DNA of 64,000 nt, taken from the NCBI GenBank assembly GCA_028551475.1, contig CM052362.1, positions 24,162,021 through 24,226,020 on the forward strand, given 5' to 3'. Numbering within the stretch: the first letter of the stretch is position 1; each line of letters starts with the position of its first letter. Source of the stretch: Casuarina equisetifolia (lineage: Eukaryota > Streptophyta > Magnoliopsida > Fagales > Casuarinaceae). Under the pieces are notes generated by a model. That model was not told the DNA's origin, made no database searches, and worked only from the letters and a program-made list of their open reading frames with translations. The position numbers and the translations under genes were made by a program. Positions 1-13,100 of this stretch are shown piece after piece.

Positions 1-2260
1 AGATTGTTATATAAATATGCAAATAAAACAATAGAACAAGTTGGTGAGGATTACTTTATGGCTTTGGTATAAGAACATTACCGAATTGCCAGATTCAATT
101 GATGAATTTAAGCACTTGCGGTTCTTAGATGTTTCTATGACTCAAGTTAAAAAATTGCCAAATTCTATATGTTTATTGTGCAATTTACAGACATTGGATA
201 TATCATATTGTCGGAAGCTTGTCCCTTTACCAAGGGAGATGTGGAAACTCATTAACTTACGGCATCTTTTTATTGAAAACGCAGGCTTCAAGGAGATGCC
301 AGTGCAAATTGATAGATTAAAATCTCTCCAAACATTGAATCAGTTCATAATTAGTAAAAATAGCGGGTCGATTAGAGAGCTAAGGATACTTCCAAATCTT
401 CAAAGATCTCTTCGTATATCGAACCTCCAATACGTTGAATCTCGTACTGAAGTAGGTTTGAGGGATAAAAAGAACCTCCAAAACTTGAGATTGGAATGGG
501 CCCGTGATGTTGATATCTCAGAATGTCAGAGAAGTGTGCTTGATGCACTCCAGCCACATACGAACTTGAGAAGCCTCTTCATTGACGGGTACTGTGGTAA
601 AAGTTGTTCTGATTGGATAGGGCATACTTCATTCTCTAATTTAGCATGGATTTTGTTACTCAACTGTAAGCATTGCAAGAGTTTGCCGCCCCTTGGGCAG
701 TTATCCTCTCTGCAGTGGCTCCATATTGTTGGGCTTGATGAAGTTGTTACAGTGGGTCCGGAGTTTTGTGGCAGTTCTCCATCTTCGGGTAACCCATTCG
801 GAGCCCTAAAATCTCTGAACATTCCGGGATGGGTTTCTTTTGGAGCCGAGGATGGAGGTCGAGCTTTCCCTAAACTTGAAAAGCTTACGATAAATGATTG
901 CCCTGAGCTGAAAGGAGGGTCGCCTATCCATCCTCCATCATTAACCCGCCTTTCTATGCGAGGTTGTCCGCAGCTGACAACGGGACCACTCCCAACAAGC
1001 TTACGTCTTTTGGAGCTAGACAACTGTAACGAGGCTTTATCGAATTACTTGCCTGCTGGACTAGAGAGAGTCACAATTAAAAAATCGGATGAAGTAGAGT
1101 CCTTATCCGAGGCTGATCTTCCCTCTTCATTAAAATCCCTCCAGATTTATTCTTGCGAGAAGTTACAGTCCCTTCCCGAGGGAATGAGAGACTCCAACAA
1201 CTGCCTTCAAGATTTACAGATATCTCGGTGCCCCTCGCTTATATCTCTACCCAAGGGTGGTCTTCTCTCTACAATAAAAATCCTCAAGATCATAGGCTGT
1301 GATTAGTTAAGAGTCCCTTCCTGAGGAAATGGCGAACGCCAACATCCATCTTCAAGAATTAGACATTTACGGTTGTTCTTCGCTTAAGTCCCTTCCTAGG
1401 AATGGGCTTCCCTCTTCATTGAGATCCCTTCAAATTGAGGATTGCAGGAAATTAGAGCTCCCAACACACCCATACCATTCAGCCCTTGAAAGTTTGGACT
1501 TGAAGGGTTGTTATTCTGTCATTACATTTTCATTGGATTTATTTCCAGAGCTTTATGAAATCAAGATTCAGAAGTGTTGCAATTTGAAATCCCTTATGCT
1601 TCCAGAAAATTCTGAACATCACTTGGCCGCCATATATGTTTCCATCGATTCCTGCCCTGAATTTGTATCTTTTCCAGAAGGAGGATTACATGCCCCCAAC
1701 CGTACATCGTTTCACTTAAAAAATTGTGAGAGTCTAGGATCACTTCCTGACGAGATGCATGAACTACTTTCTTCTCTTGAGAATCTGTCTTTACTTGACT
1801 GTCCAAAACTTGAGTGATTTCCTGAAAGGGGCTTACCTTCTAATGGAAAATCTCTTGAAAGCGACTACAAGCTCGCTGCAAGTCATATCGGACAGGGTTT
1901 GGGGAACCTCTCCTTTCTTACACGTTTGCACATTTCTGGCAAATCTCGAGTGTGAAGTCCTTCCCGAAGAAGCAGCTGCTGCCAACTACTCTGACCTTCC
2001 TCAAAATCTCCAGCTTTCCAAAATTGAAATCTTTGGATAAAAAGGAGCTTCAACGCCTCAGTGTTCTTGAAACATTGGAGATCTGGGACTGCCCCCAGCT
2101 CAAGTGCATGCCAAAACAAGCTCTGCCGGCTTCCCTTTCCATAAAAATCTTCTGCTGTCCTTTGTTGAAGAAATGGTGGCGAGTTAAAGAAGGAAAAGTA
2201 AGGCGCAAGGTTGCTCATGCCGAAGAGATATGGATTGACCACGACTTTGTTGGATGAGAT
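1..2260 (+). pseudogene. NBS-LRR (RPP13-like) resistance gene remnant, 3' half
   Basis: Translation gives plant intracellular immune-receptor leucine-rich repeats of the CC-NBS-LRR (RPP13-like) type: ELPDSI and KLPNSI repeats, the RHLFI-type segment near residue 75, then many 'SLP..LPSSLKSLQI.SCEKLQSLPEGM' style C-terminal repeats. Positions about 20-77 encode a winged-helix end (EQVGEDYFMALV) in a different frame from the LRR that follows directly, so the piece normally between the ARC2/winged helix and the first LRRs is missing. The LRR frame is then interrupted by an early stop/frameshift at about 1303-1330, a TGA near 1815 and a frame change near 1950. The last piece ends with a normal C-terminal tail (HAEEIWIDHDFVG, stop near 2257). 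The P-loop and the rest of NB-ARC lie beyond the left edge. A pseudogene is the simplest reading; assembly error is the alternative. Confidence 0.8.
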
Positions 2261-2797
2261 AGAAGTCTAGCATTATGGTTAGGTATCTACATTTTTCAAC
2301 CTCTAATTTTCTTAAAATTCTGGCACGTTTTGTTTGTAACTTTTTTGGTAGCCATCTTTAAAAGAACATAATGCTTTGTTCACTGATTAACTCTCTCATT
2401 TACTTCACTATAGTTAGACCTGAGCAGTTGGACAAAAAGGAGCTTCGACACCTCAGTTTTCTTGAAAGATTGGAGATCCAGGAGTGCCCAAGGCTCAAGT
2501 GGATGCCAAACAAGGTCTGCCGGCCGCCCTTTCCATTCTAAAAATCTTCCGGTGTCCTTTGTCGGAGAGAAGGTGCAATGTTGCTTATGTCGAACACAAA
2601 TGGATTGGGAACGAGTTGGTTGGATGAGCTAGAAGTCTAGCATTTATGGTTAAGTACCTAAACTTTTCAGGCCTCTAATTTCTTAATATGTTGGTACATA
2701 TTGTTTTTAACTTGCTTGGTTGCTATCTTTAAAAGAACATTTGCTTTGTCCGCCGTTTAACTCTTTCATTTACTTCACTTTATTACACCTGAGCAGA
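2033..2797 (+). repeat. Tandem duplication of the LRR gene's terminal exon plus 3' intron
   Basis: Two units of about 390 and 370 bp lie head to tail (about 2033-2427 and 2428-2797). Each starts with a 'gacaaaaaggagcttc' type LRR coding stretch. Each continues through the C-terminal tail, a 'gttggatgag' stop region and 'agaagtctagcat', then an intron-like stretch from a GTATCT/GTACCT donor to a 'cctgagcag' acceptor. The second unit is more decayed in its coding part. If the first intron were spliced, the second copy would lie in the 3' UTR. Confidence 0.75.
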
Positions 2798-5700
2798 CGA
2801 GTCTCTCTTGTGACCACCGAGAATTATTGGGAACTCTACAAGATAATTGAGGACACTCCAAATCAACAAGGTATTTTCCCATCTTACGTGTTTCCACAAC
2901 CCTCAATTTGGATGTCAGTCCTCAATTCCTTGTGGATTCTTTTCTAGGCTCAATTTTTGTTAGCGCGTACTAAGTTCTATGTATGTGCAAGTTTAGGAGA
3001 ATTGAGTTCATGATCTTTTTCCTTTTTTTTTTTTTTTTTTTCTGTCAGCATGTGGCCTTTGGATCTAATCTCGGCTTTTATGCAACCGCCCAAAAAGCCA
3101 GACTAGCTGAATTAAACTTATTTATGTCTTACTTTGCTATGACTGCTATCTCCATGGGAGTTCCCATAAGTATGGACCATTCTCTGTGATATGCCTCTGT
3201 ACTGGTTGTGCATGTTGTTTCCACATGATGTAGTTGCTGTACCTCCTATTCCTTTGCTTTAAGGGATTCTTAAGTCATTTTTCAAATGATGTCTACTACA
3301 TAGGAAGGAACGGCATGGGAGAGCTGCACATATGGTAGAAATTCTAGTCATCATCCTGGTAGAGGAGAGTAGGGACAAAGCCCTAGCACTATGAGGCAGA
3401 GAGAAAGAAGGGGGATTCTGTGGACTGAGGAAGGGCACAATTAATTTCTCAGTATCCTGTTTTTATGATCTCATTCTTTTGAATTTCTCCTTTGAATGGT
3501 TTGTGTGGTTCTCCGCTTAGTGGTTGAGAAAAGAGAGGAAAATGAGGAGGAGAAATTTGGGCTTTGTCTTTAGAGATGATAATTGAACTAAAGGTGGATT
3601 TAGGGCTGCTTTTGAGAAAGAATTTGTTTTTTTATGCTTGCATCTTTAAAGAAGAAAATTTTGGTTTCTCTTTTTCATAATTGAGAAATGAAGGGGAACG
3701 GAAAATGGGAGAAATTTTAGTTTCTTCAAATGATAATTGAATTACTTTGTAAACTGAGCATGAAATTGAGATTTTTGTTATTTGGAAAATAATTTTTTAT
3801 TTTATTTTAATAATGGTGTTAACAATAATCTAAATTGAAATAAAGAAAGAATTCTTGTGTTTTGTTTAAGCAAGGCAAGGTTTTGAGAAAAGACTTTATT
3901 TTGTTAAAAAAATTAATAAATAGTTTCATTCGCTTTGAGTGGAGAGTTGAGGAAAAAGAAAGGAAAAAAAGGAAGTCTTCATTTTTTTTCTTATGTAAGG
4001 AGAATTAAGTTAATTGTGAATAATGTGAGATCTTAACAAAGATCTTATTCTTTTTCATTTTTGAAAGAATAAGGTTTTATTTACTTCCTTTTGGAGGAAA
4101 ATGAAATAAAAATTTACTATTTGTGTGTTTATTTTTCTTTTCTTCTTATTTTTCTTTTTTATTTTTTCTTTGAAATCTATGGTACTTTAAAGTAATTCCC
4201 TTTTCTCCTTCATTCGGTTGCTAGGAAATTAGAGGGAGAAAAGAGAGTTGAAATTGGGTCTTCGGTTCTCCGTTGAGTTTGATGACATGATTGTGATGAA
4301 ATGTTGAGGGTTTAAATTTCTCTTTTGAAGATCCTTGGTTTTACTTACTGGGCACTTTGATTCCCTTCTGGGTGTTCAATTGAGTTGGATGTGACTTTGT
4401 TATTTGTATTTGAATTTGGAGTACTTCCTAAGTGAGATTGCAGAGTAGCTGTTTAGGATTGCTCAAGTGAATCAAGAACCATCAAGGCAATTGATCCCGA
4501 AACTTGGATTTATGATGCTGGTAATGGGATATTGTGATATGCTTATGCTTAATCTTCTTTTTTATTGGTATAAGGCTGCCAGGTTCAAACGGAACATGGT
4601 AATGCTAGTTGTCATCTACTGGTGCTAGATTATACTGATATCTGTTTGTATGTGTTAGTCTGGCAGCTGATGGGTTTTTTGGTATGGTCACAAGTTTCTG
4701 TTGATTGCCATCGCCGCAGTGGCTAGTCATGACCTCTCCCACCTTCTTCGCCAGACCTACCTAAAGGAAAGGAACAGGTCGAGCATCCACATCACCACAG
4801 GTGGATAACAACACCGTTCCTGTTGTGCATTGATGAAGTACGATAATTGTTTTACAAATGAGAACACAACAGAGTCACATGTTTAGAATTCCTTTTCTCA
4901 GGGCCAGATTTGACATGGTTCTTTCTTGTCACATGCTTTTTCGACTCTGATTCCTCTTCTCTTTTTGGCTGTTGGTATTGTTCTTAATTTGTTGTTTAAC
5001 AGATTACTTTTCTGATCAATATGTTTTGTGTATGGTAGACAAAGAAAATGGTCCACAAACAATAAATGATGTGAAGCTTGTCAATGCGGAACGGATCCTG
5101 GAGAATAACAAGACGCGTGCAGAGTCCAAGGTCCTGGTGGGTGAAATTTCCTGGAGGTGTCGTCACTGTGCATGTTGTTTTGCGACATCCTTACTCTGAT
5201 AAAAGCAGCGGTTATCTCTAAATCTAAAGCATATGACACTCAATCTTTGCTATTGAAATGCTGTGTTTATGTATGGGTAAAACTTCAAATCCTTGTGTTC
5301 ATTCATGCTAATAGTTCACTTCTTGTCAACAAGCCAATAGTTCAATGATTGGTTATTGACTTTCAGGACCTAAGTTTTAGGCTTGACACCCCTTATTCCT
5401 AAACCCCACTTAACAATAAAGGGAACAGTTTATTTCTTACCTAGTTCATTTCTGATGTATAAATCATCTAGGTTCATTTTCATTGTAAAAGATGATATGT
5501 ATCTCATTTTTCTTAAATCTTTTCTTGGTGTTATCGTTTAAACAAAAAATGTGTTTCTTACTTACATGCTAGCTTTGAAGTGGAAGAATGTTCCTTCCAA
5601 TAGTATTCAAGCCTTTATTCAAGTGAGGAATCTTTTTTCTCATAATTTGGATTTTGACGATATGTCTTTTATTTTGTTTAATCATTTCCCAACTACCTTT

Positions 5701-7128
5701 TTATAATTGAGATCATGTTCCCTTTTCTATGAGCCAGTTTTAAAAGGAAATAGACTTCCAACATTTACGTACAAATTGCAGCTGTTGATTAAGCATGTAA
5801 TTTCAAGCTTCTTTGTCATATTCAGCTTAAATGCAGCGGAATCACTCACTTGATTGCTTAATCCATCATTCTGATATTAAGATTTCTGCATTAGGAGGTA
5901 TATGCACTTTGATTCATCTTTGTTTAGTTTAATTTTGACTGGTTCTCAAACAGCAAAATTCTTGTCATTATGAAAAGTTTTCTTTCTTTAATTCATGGAT
6001 AAGCATAAAAATGTATGAAGACATAGGAAAAATATGCAAAATGCTGCTCCAATCAAACAAATCACACTTGTTGCAATTCTTGACAGAGAAACTGTAGAAT
6101 GATTCTTCAATGAAGGCCTGCTATTGATGCTCCATCTTGTAACTCCAGTAACAAAATCAATGGAGCGTCTTCAGTTATGTTCTTCATGAGCTTTTGTTAG
6201 ATACGTGCTGAGAAACAGTGACTTTCATCTCGTAGTTTCCTTCAGAAAATCTTGTGGTTCCTTCATTGCTTGTGAATGATGGAAACAAATTGGCAAATTC
6301 CTGGATTTGAAGCTTTATTTAGTTACAGGAAGAGCTACGAAGAGATGATTGATGTTCTGAGTTGGGAACTTATGAGACTGCCAACAAGAACATACTCTTA
6401 TATGATATATAAATGATGAAGTCCCTTATTTTGTTAAATATATGAAGAATCAGTACTGGAGCTAAAGAAAATTGGAAATCAAACCGGAATGGTATGACTT
6501 ATTGAATGCTGAAAGTGGTGCCGAGACAGCACGGAAGAATTAACTCTTCTATACTAATATAAAAGCTCAAGTATTATACCTTTTCGTTCATAAACCGATT
6601 CCCTATGAGTCCTACATGCTCTAAACGAGAGATTGTATCACATCTATCTTTATTTGGTATTATCTCTTAACGAACGGTTTTAACAAAGGGCAGGGAGGTA
6701 CAATCACGTGTAACATACTCTTTCCAGCAACAAAAAGGTGCTAGGCAGAAAACTCAGAAGAGGGAGGACAAAGACGTTCCAATGATTCTACATAAGATTT
6801 AAATAAAATTATTATAACTGTAGAAAATTTAATTTACTATACAACTGAATAAATTGCATCGGTGAGACAAGAAAAAAAAAAAAAGTGGTGTAACAGGGAT
6901 CTATATATTTTTTTTTCTACCAGAAATCACTGGCTGGGAAGCACAGTTTTATTTACACAGACTACCTACTGCTCTTCAGCTTCTAACATCTGAGAACAAG
7001 CTTGTAACTAGTTGGCTATAGCTGCCGATGTTCACTCTTCTGTGTGGAGGGCATTTACTTCTCATCTCAGCGAAAAACTCTCTGGTTTGACTAACAAACG
7101 TGCAAGATTTCAGTAGGCACTTAAATGG
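2798..7128. other. Intergenic and 3'-UTR-like DNA
   Basis: No convincing gene. Immediately after the duplicated LRR end there are exon-like islands behind T-rich tracts and AG acceptors (for example from about 3049, after a long T run at 3023-3042). These may be 3' UTR exons of the resistance gene. A slightly more GC-rich island at about 4690-4800 and an open stretch at 5040-5140 also stand out. The rest is AT-rich. The final part, about 6900-7128, is probably 3' UTR of the minus-strand coiled-coil gene. Confidence 0.4.
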
Positions 7129-10100
7129 CTATGAGGAATTCTCCCTTAAGAGAAGAGCTTTCTTGGATGCCCGAACATTCTTAAGAGTCATCATGAGTTT
7201 CTGTCTCTCCCCTTCAACTTCAGCAAATTGAAGGCTTAGTTGAGAGTACCGCTCGTGCATCTCTTTCAGTTCAGTATCCATTGCTGCATGCCTTCCTTTC
7301 AATTCCAACATGTCTTTTATTAGCTCGTTGATGTCTCTAAAGCTTTGGAATACTGCTTCCTCGTCGCTGTGTTGCCTCAGGAAAGAACTGGATCACAGGA
7401 GCAAAATTGTAAGATCATTTGCATTTTCAAATTTCCAAGTTCATTTGTACTATGTCGGTTGTATTCATTTTACCATGCACCCAAATATAAGAAAACAGAA
7501 TAAGGAATGAGAATGCAGAACCACAAGCTTAACCTACTAAGTGGAGAAGCCCAACCGCTACATAAATCACTATCAAGTCCCCAAAACCCAACCACCATGC
7601 AATTCCTTGAGAACCCTCTCACATCGGGCCCCAACAAATTAGCTAGGTTTACCACTGATGTAAAGGATGGTGTACCTCTGAAAGTGGAGGCTTGATTTAT
7701 TCTTTGACTGGAGTGCTTCAGCAAGCTCAATTTCCAAGGCAAGAACTCTTTCCATTGAATTACCGCCATGTGAAAATTCATTGTACGAGGGGTATTTGCT
7801 GCCCAGTTCTTCATTTGCCTGAGAAAGAAGCAGAAACAAGTGTACAGAACAAGGAGCTAAAATGCTATAAGGTGATGAAAACTCCAAATCAGTTTACCTT
7901 GTGTAAGAGCATCAGCTCTCTTTGTAAACCAGGAAAAACTGAGTACGGATCATTATCATCTTCGAGAAGAAGCGAATTCTCATATTTCATCCTTTCCAAC
8001 TGCAAGCACAAAAGACAATTGTCTAATCTTAGAGACTGTAAAAGACATAAAACACTAATTGGTCCCAGACCTTCTGAGCATATATGACAAGATATATATA
8101 GACATATTTCATTTTCCTTCACAAAATATACCTCCTTATTCAGGTGGTTCATGCTAGACTTTAGGCTTTGGGCTTTTAGGTGATCGTTGCTAAGAGATAA
8201 CTGATTTGTGTCGTGCAGCAAGTTCTCTTGATCTGTGAGCTCAAGGCTTGGAACAAAATTTGCATCTCCAGATACAAGGGTATCCTGATAAATCATTATT
8301 CAAGTAACTTTTAAGAGATCAAGCTATCAATGAGTAATACAAAAAGAACTACAAACTATGTCAAGAAAAAAACTACAAGCCAGTCTTAAAAAAATCATTT
8401 AGAAACTAGCAACTTTGAGTAGCAGGAGAGGTGAAAATCCCAACTGTTAAAGATGGTGTAAAAAATATGCGTCAAGCACCTTTCTCAGAGTAAATTACAT
8501 GTGTTTTATAACAATCTTTTCAAAACGATGAGTTTGACTCATTAGCTCCTGCAGATGGTAAGGCGTTTAGCCACACAGAACTTCCCCTAAGTTGTCAGAT
8601 ATTTTTGCTAAGAAGTATCTAATTGCTAATTTGTTAATCTAGAACAACACGGCCCATAAGTGAGGCAAAATCGCTTAGAATAACAGTAAGTATTTTAAAT
8701 GCCTTCTGGCAGTTGAGTTCAACAAGTTCTTGGCTTTCCACTCCTTTATGTGCACGTAAAGCACACGCAACTACATGACAGAGCAGCACCTTTAGTTAGT
8801 CCTTATCTGACCTAAGCAAAATAGCAACCACTGAAGTTCAATCTCAATTGCCTGTCGGGAAAGCAACTCCAATATGAATTCCAACCCAATATTAGGAAAC
8901 AACAGCTTGACAATCTGAGGGAAAACGAACAGAAATTCCTCAGAATCTAGAGACTGACAAAATCCAGGTCGAAGCAAAGACACTGATCCAGCCAAATATA
9001 AGCCAGAAAGGTCCAATTCATTTCCTATGAACAAAGGGTCGTAATCCAAGACAGTCTTATTTCTAGATCCTAGAGAACAAGGAACGAGGGTAAAAGGGTA
9101 GTCTCCATGAACCAAGGTTCTCTTAGACTTAGCAAATAATCTAAAAGAAGAAACATGGCAGTGAAGGAACTCGGGTAATACACAATAACGTCTCCACCGG
9201 TCTCATAAGTGACCGTTGACATGGTAAAAACCAAGAGAAATGGTTTTTGGGTAAGGAAGCTCTCTTTCAGAGGAATTTGTAAGCAAAGGATTTGACTTTT
9301 CAGGGATGTTGGCATCACAATGAAGTTAAATCAGCTCCTTGGTTTTTTCAAGCCTTTGCTGCATTAGTTGTCATTTAACGTGAATACATCACCATGCTTT
9401 ACAAGATTATTAAGTGCCATTTCCATCATTGAAAGACTCCTTTAATCATTATAAAACAAAATACCCTTCCTAGGAAGTGCAAAGAAATCTCATAAACTCA
9501 CATATGCCAGAAAAATCACGTGTCCACAAATAACATGAACTCATAATCTCTAGAGATAACCTGTAATCTTGCTAGCATATTGTTTTAAGTGACAAAAGTA
9601 AATCAACAAATAAAACAAAACAAAAATTTTAAAAAAAAATCAGCTGTAAAGCAACTGTTTATATATACATGAAGCAATCCTCAGAGGCTTGCTTTGATTG
9701 AAATCAACATAAAGTATTTTAGAGATAGGTTCAATATAATCAGCTAACTGTTTAAAATTTGGTAGTAGTCTGTGCTTATATTAATTAAGAGAGCAGCATG
9801 CCTTTCCACTTAGATTCCATTCTCAAGCCAGAAATAGCTTAACTTTAAGTAGGAGAGCAGTTTGTCTTTGCACTAAATTTAGTTCCATCACCCTGCTCAT
9901 TTAAAATATAATAAAAAGACAATGTTCAATCAATATCACTGAAGATCCAGATGACCCACTTCTGTAGATTTCTCATTATCTTCATTTTTAACAAAGATTG
10001 CATTCACAACATCTCTGTTTGCAATTATGTCACTTTTAAAGACCTTACAAGTTACAAGCTTCTAGTTAAGCTATAAAATGGTCTCCCATAAAAGCCAAAA

Positions 10101-13100
10101 AGTAAAAATGGGGCATAAAAAGACCATGATCAAAACTGCTTGATATATATATAAACACTAATTACATGATTGTATAGGTAATCACATTTCCGTGATCTTT
10201 GTCTAGTCATATAAGATGTACTCAATCCTGAATGTTTCTTTCTTCTTTGCTTCAAGATATTGTGGGCTTGCAACAGCTCCAATTTACATGCTTAATCGAT
10301 AAGAAGTTCATGGATATGTTCCATTAAGGAAAATCAAATCAGCCTACATAAAGTTAGATTGAGCCAAGGAATACTATATATACTACATGTAACCTTCTAA
10401 CAACCATTTGTAGAAGTTACGAGGGCACAAATTAACTAGAACGGTGTATCAAAAAGGATGATCCCGAATATAAAGGAAAAAATAAGTACCTGCATGTGCT
10501 GCACATTCATGAGGGTACTTGCACGGCCAGCTTCATCCATTTGAATTGCACGAGCACGTTCACCTTCCTCACTGCTCAATAAGCTGTCTTGGTCAGAGAG
10601 CTTACCAAACAGTTCCTCAGTCAGACTTTTTCGAGAAGGCAGGTCTTTTGTTAATCTTCCATTGTTTGGAACGCCTGTAACAGAACTTTTCTGGAGTTCA
10701 CTAACAACTGGCTCATCAGAAATGCAAACTGCTTTGATGGATCTATCATTGCTTTCTTTCTGAATATTTATCTGGGATTTGGAACTTTCTAGCAGATCTT
10801 TCATTGAGGTAAGCTCCACTGCAATTTTAGATTTTTCATCATTGCATTTTTGCAAAGAAACTTCAAGCTCTTGCTTTTCTTCCTTACAGCACTCGAGGCT
10901 TATTAATGAGCACTCCTTTTCAGCCTTAATCATGTCACAGGCATTTACTAGTTCGCATTTTGCAATTAGGGCAGACTGCAACTCATCTTCCAATTCCAAG
11001 ATCCTTGTTTTCAGCTCTTCATTTCTTTTCAAGTGAGAAGCCTCAGATTTCTTCCGATTCTCAACTTCATCAAGTGCATCTTGCAATTTCCACAGCATTT
11101 CCTCACTATGCCTTTTAGAGATGGAAATCTGGTGCTTCAGTTCTTGCAGCTTGGTCTCGTACTGTTCTTTGATAAATGCAATTCTCAAGGACTCTTGCAT
11201 GACAGGTGGTGGTCCTTCAGGTTCTCTCTTCTCACGAGCCAGGAGACACTCAGCATCAGCCTTGTCTTTAAGCTCCTTCAAATGGACGGACAAGTTCTTA
11301 AACTCTTCTGTCTTTAAAACCTGCTCAGCAAGCCTCTGGCTGAGCTCACTACATTGCTTCCGTAGAGTAACCAATTCATCACTATATCCTTCCATCAAAG
11401 TTATATAGGAGAACTGTTCACCCAACTTGGACTTGAGTACTAAATTTTTTACTTCTAGTTCCTCCTTGAAGAGCATCAAGTTATCAATTTCTCCTGCACA
11501 ATTCATTAACTTTTGCTCCAGCCTTTCAACTCCAAGAGAATGCTGACTTTTCATGGCTTCCATATTATTAGTTCTATTCTTGTGTTCCTCAAGTTCTGAC
11601 ATTATAGCACTGTTTCTATCAACAAGTACTCTGTTCTCAGCAATAGAGGCTTCTAACTCAGACTTCAAGGAATCAAGCGTGGTTGACAGACTACCATTCT
11701 TTTCAAGATAAGAGGCTTGACTAGCAAGACATCGATCACGTGCTGTCTCATTACTGACATGTTTCTGGGGAAGCTCAACTAGGTGCTGATCCGCAAATTG
11801 AAGTTGCTGGATGAGATCCTGTATCCAGGCATCATACTGAGTTCTTGTGAAAATCAGTCGAACATCTACATCTATTGAAAATTCATGCATTTCAGACAAC
11901 TGCATTTCCAAAGAACAGCACTCTTCACGGACATTTTTAAGGCATTCTTCAGTAGCCAACAAAAGCTGGGAGACCCTTGTTTTCTCTAGTTCCAGATCTG
12001 ATACCAGTCGCTTAAGATCTACCAGTTCAGCCTTCTGCTGATCAAAAAGTAGTAACTGGGATTGCTTCTCATCTAGTTGGGAATTGAGTTTTGAAACTGT
12101 ACTCTCTAATCTATCCCTGGAACTTCTCTCAAAATGCAACTCATCATGCGTAGATTTCAAACTTCCTTCCAAATTATTAAGTGCCAACGCAAGCTTGGCA
12201 GATTCCTCATTTTTTTCCTGCAAGGATGCCAGCAAAGTGCCTTTTTCTTCTGTAAGAGCAGCTATAGTCGATTTCAAATTCCCTTCAAACTTATTAAGTT
12301 CCAGTGCAAGCTTGGCAGATTCCTCAGTTTTTTCCTGCAAGGATGCGAGCAAAGTGCCTTTTTCTTCTGCCGTTGCTGCTATGGTCAATTCTGAACTTCG
12401 TTCCAAATTATTAAGTTCCGACTTAAGCTTGGCAGTTTCCTCAGTTTTTTCCTGCAAGGATGCCAGCAAAGCAATTTTTTCTTCCGCCATTGCTGCTATA
12501 GTCGATTTCAAACTTCTTTCCAAATTATTAAGTTCCAATTTAAGCGTGGCAGATTCCTCAGTTTTTTCCTGCAAGGATGCCAGCAAAGTGCCTTTTTCTT
12601 CCGTCCTTGCTGCCGTGGTTGATTTCAAACTTCCTTCCAAATTATTAAGTTCCAATTTAAGCTTGGCAGATTCCTCAGTTTTTTCCTGCAAGGATGCCAG
12701 CAAAGTGCCTTTTTCTTCTGTAAGAGCTGCCATGGTCGATTTCAAATTCCCTTCTAAGTTATTAAGTTCCAGTGCAAGCTTGGCAGATTCCTCACTTTTT
12801 TCCTGCAAGGATGCGAGCAAAGTGCCTTTTTCTTCCGCCATTGCTGCTATGTTTGCTTTCAAACTTACTTCTGAGTTGTTAAGTTCCAATTTAAGCTTGG
12901 CAGATTCCTCAGTTTTTTCCTGCAAGGATGCCAGCAAAGTGCCTTTTTCTTCTGTAAGTGCTGCTATGGTTGACTTGCACCTTCCAAGATCATCGGTAAC
13001 TGTCTCTAATGCAGACACTTCTTGGGCAAGATCCGTGTTTTTAGAGGTAAGTTGTTGCAGCTCAACTTCCAGACGATCTAGATCCCACAAAATTTCTGTG

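Noticed and set aside
526-1023. 165-codon minus-strand frame across the LRR region.
   Set aside because: It lies fully opposite the recognisable LRR coding strand and has no family likeness.
8792-9318. Open frames on the minus strand (107 and 82 codons) between two coding exons of the coiled-coil gene.
   Set aside because: They fall in the 2.2-kb intron 8285-10489. No splice sites keep the flanking frame, and there is no family likeness.
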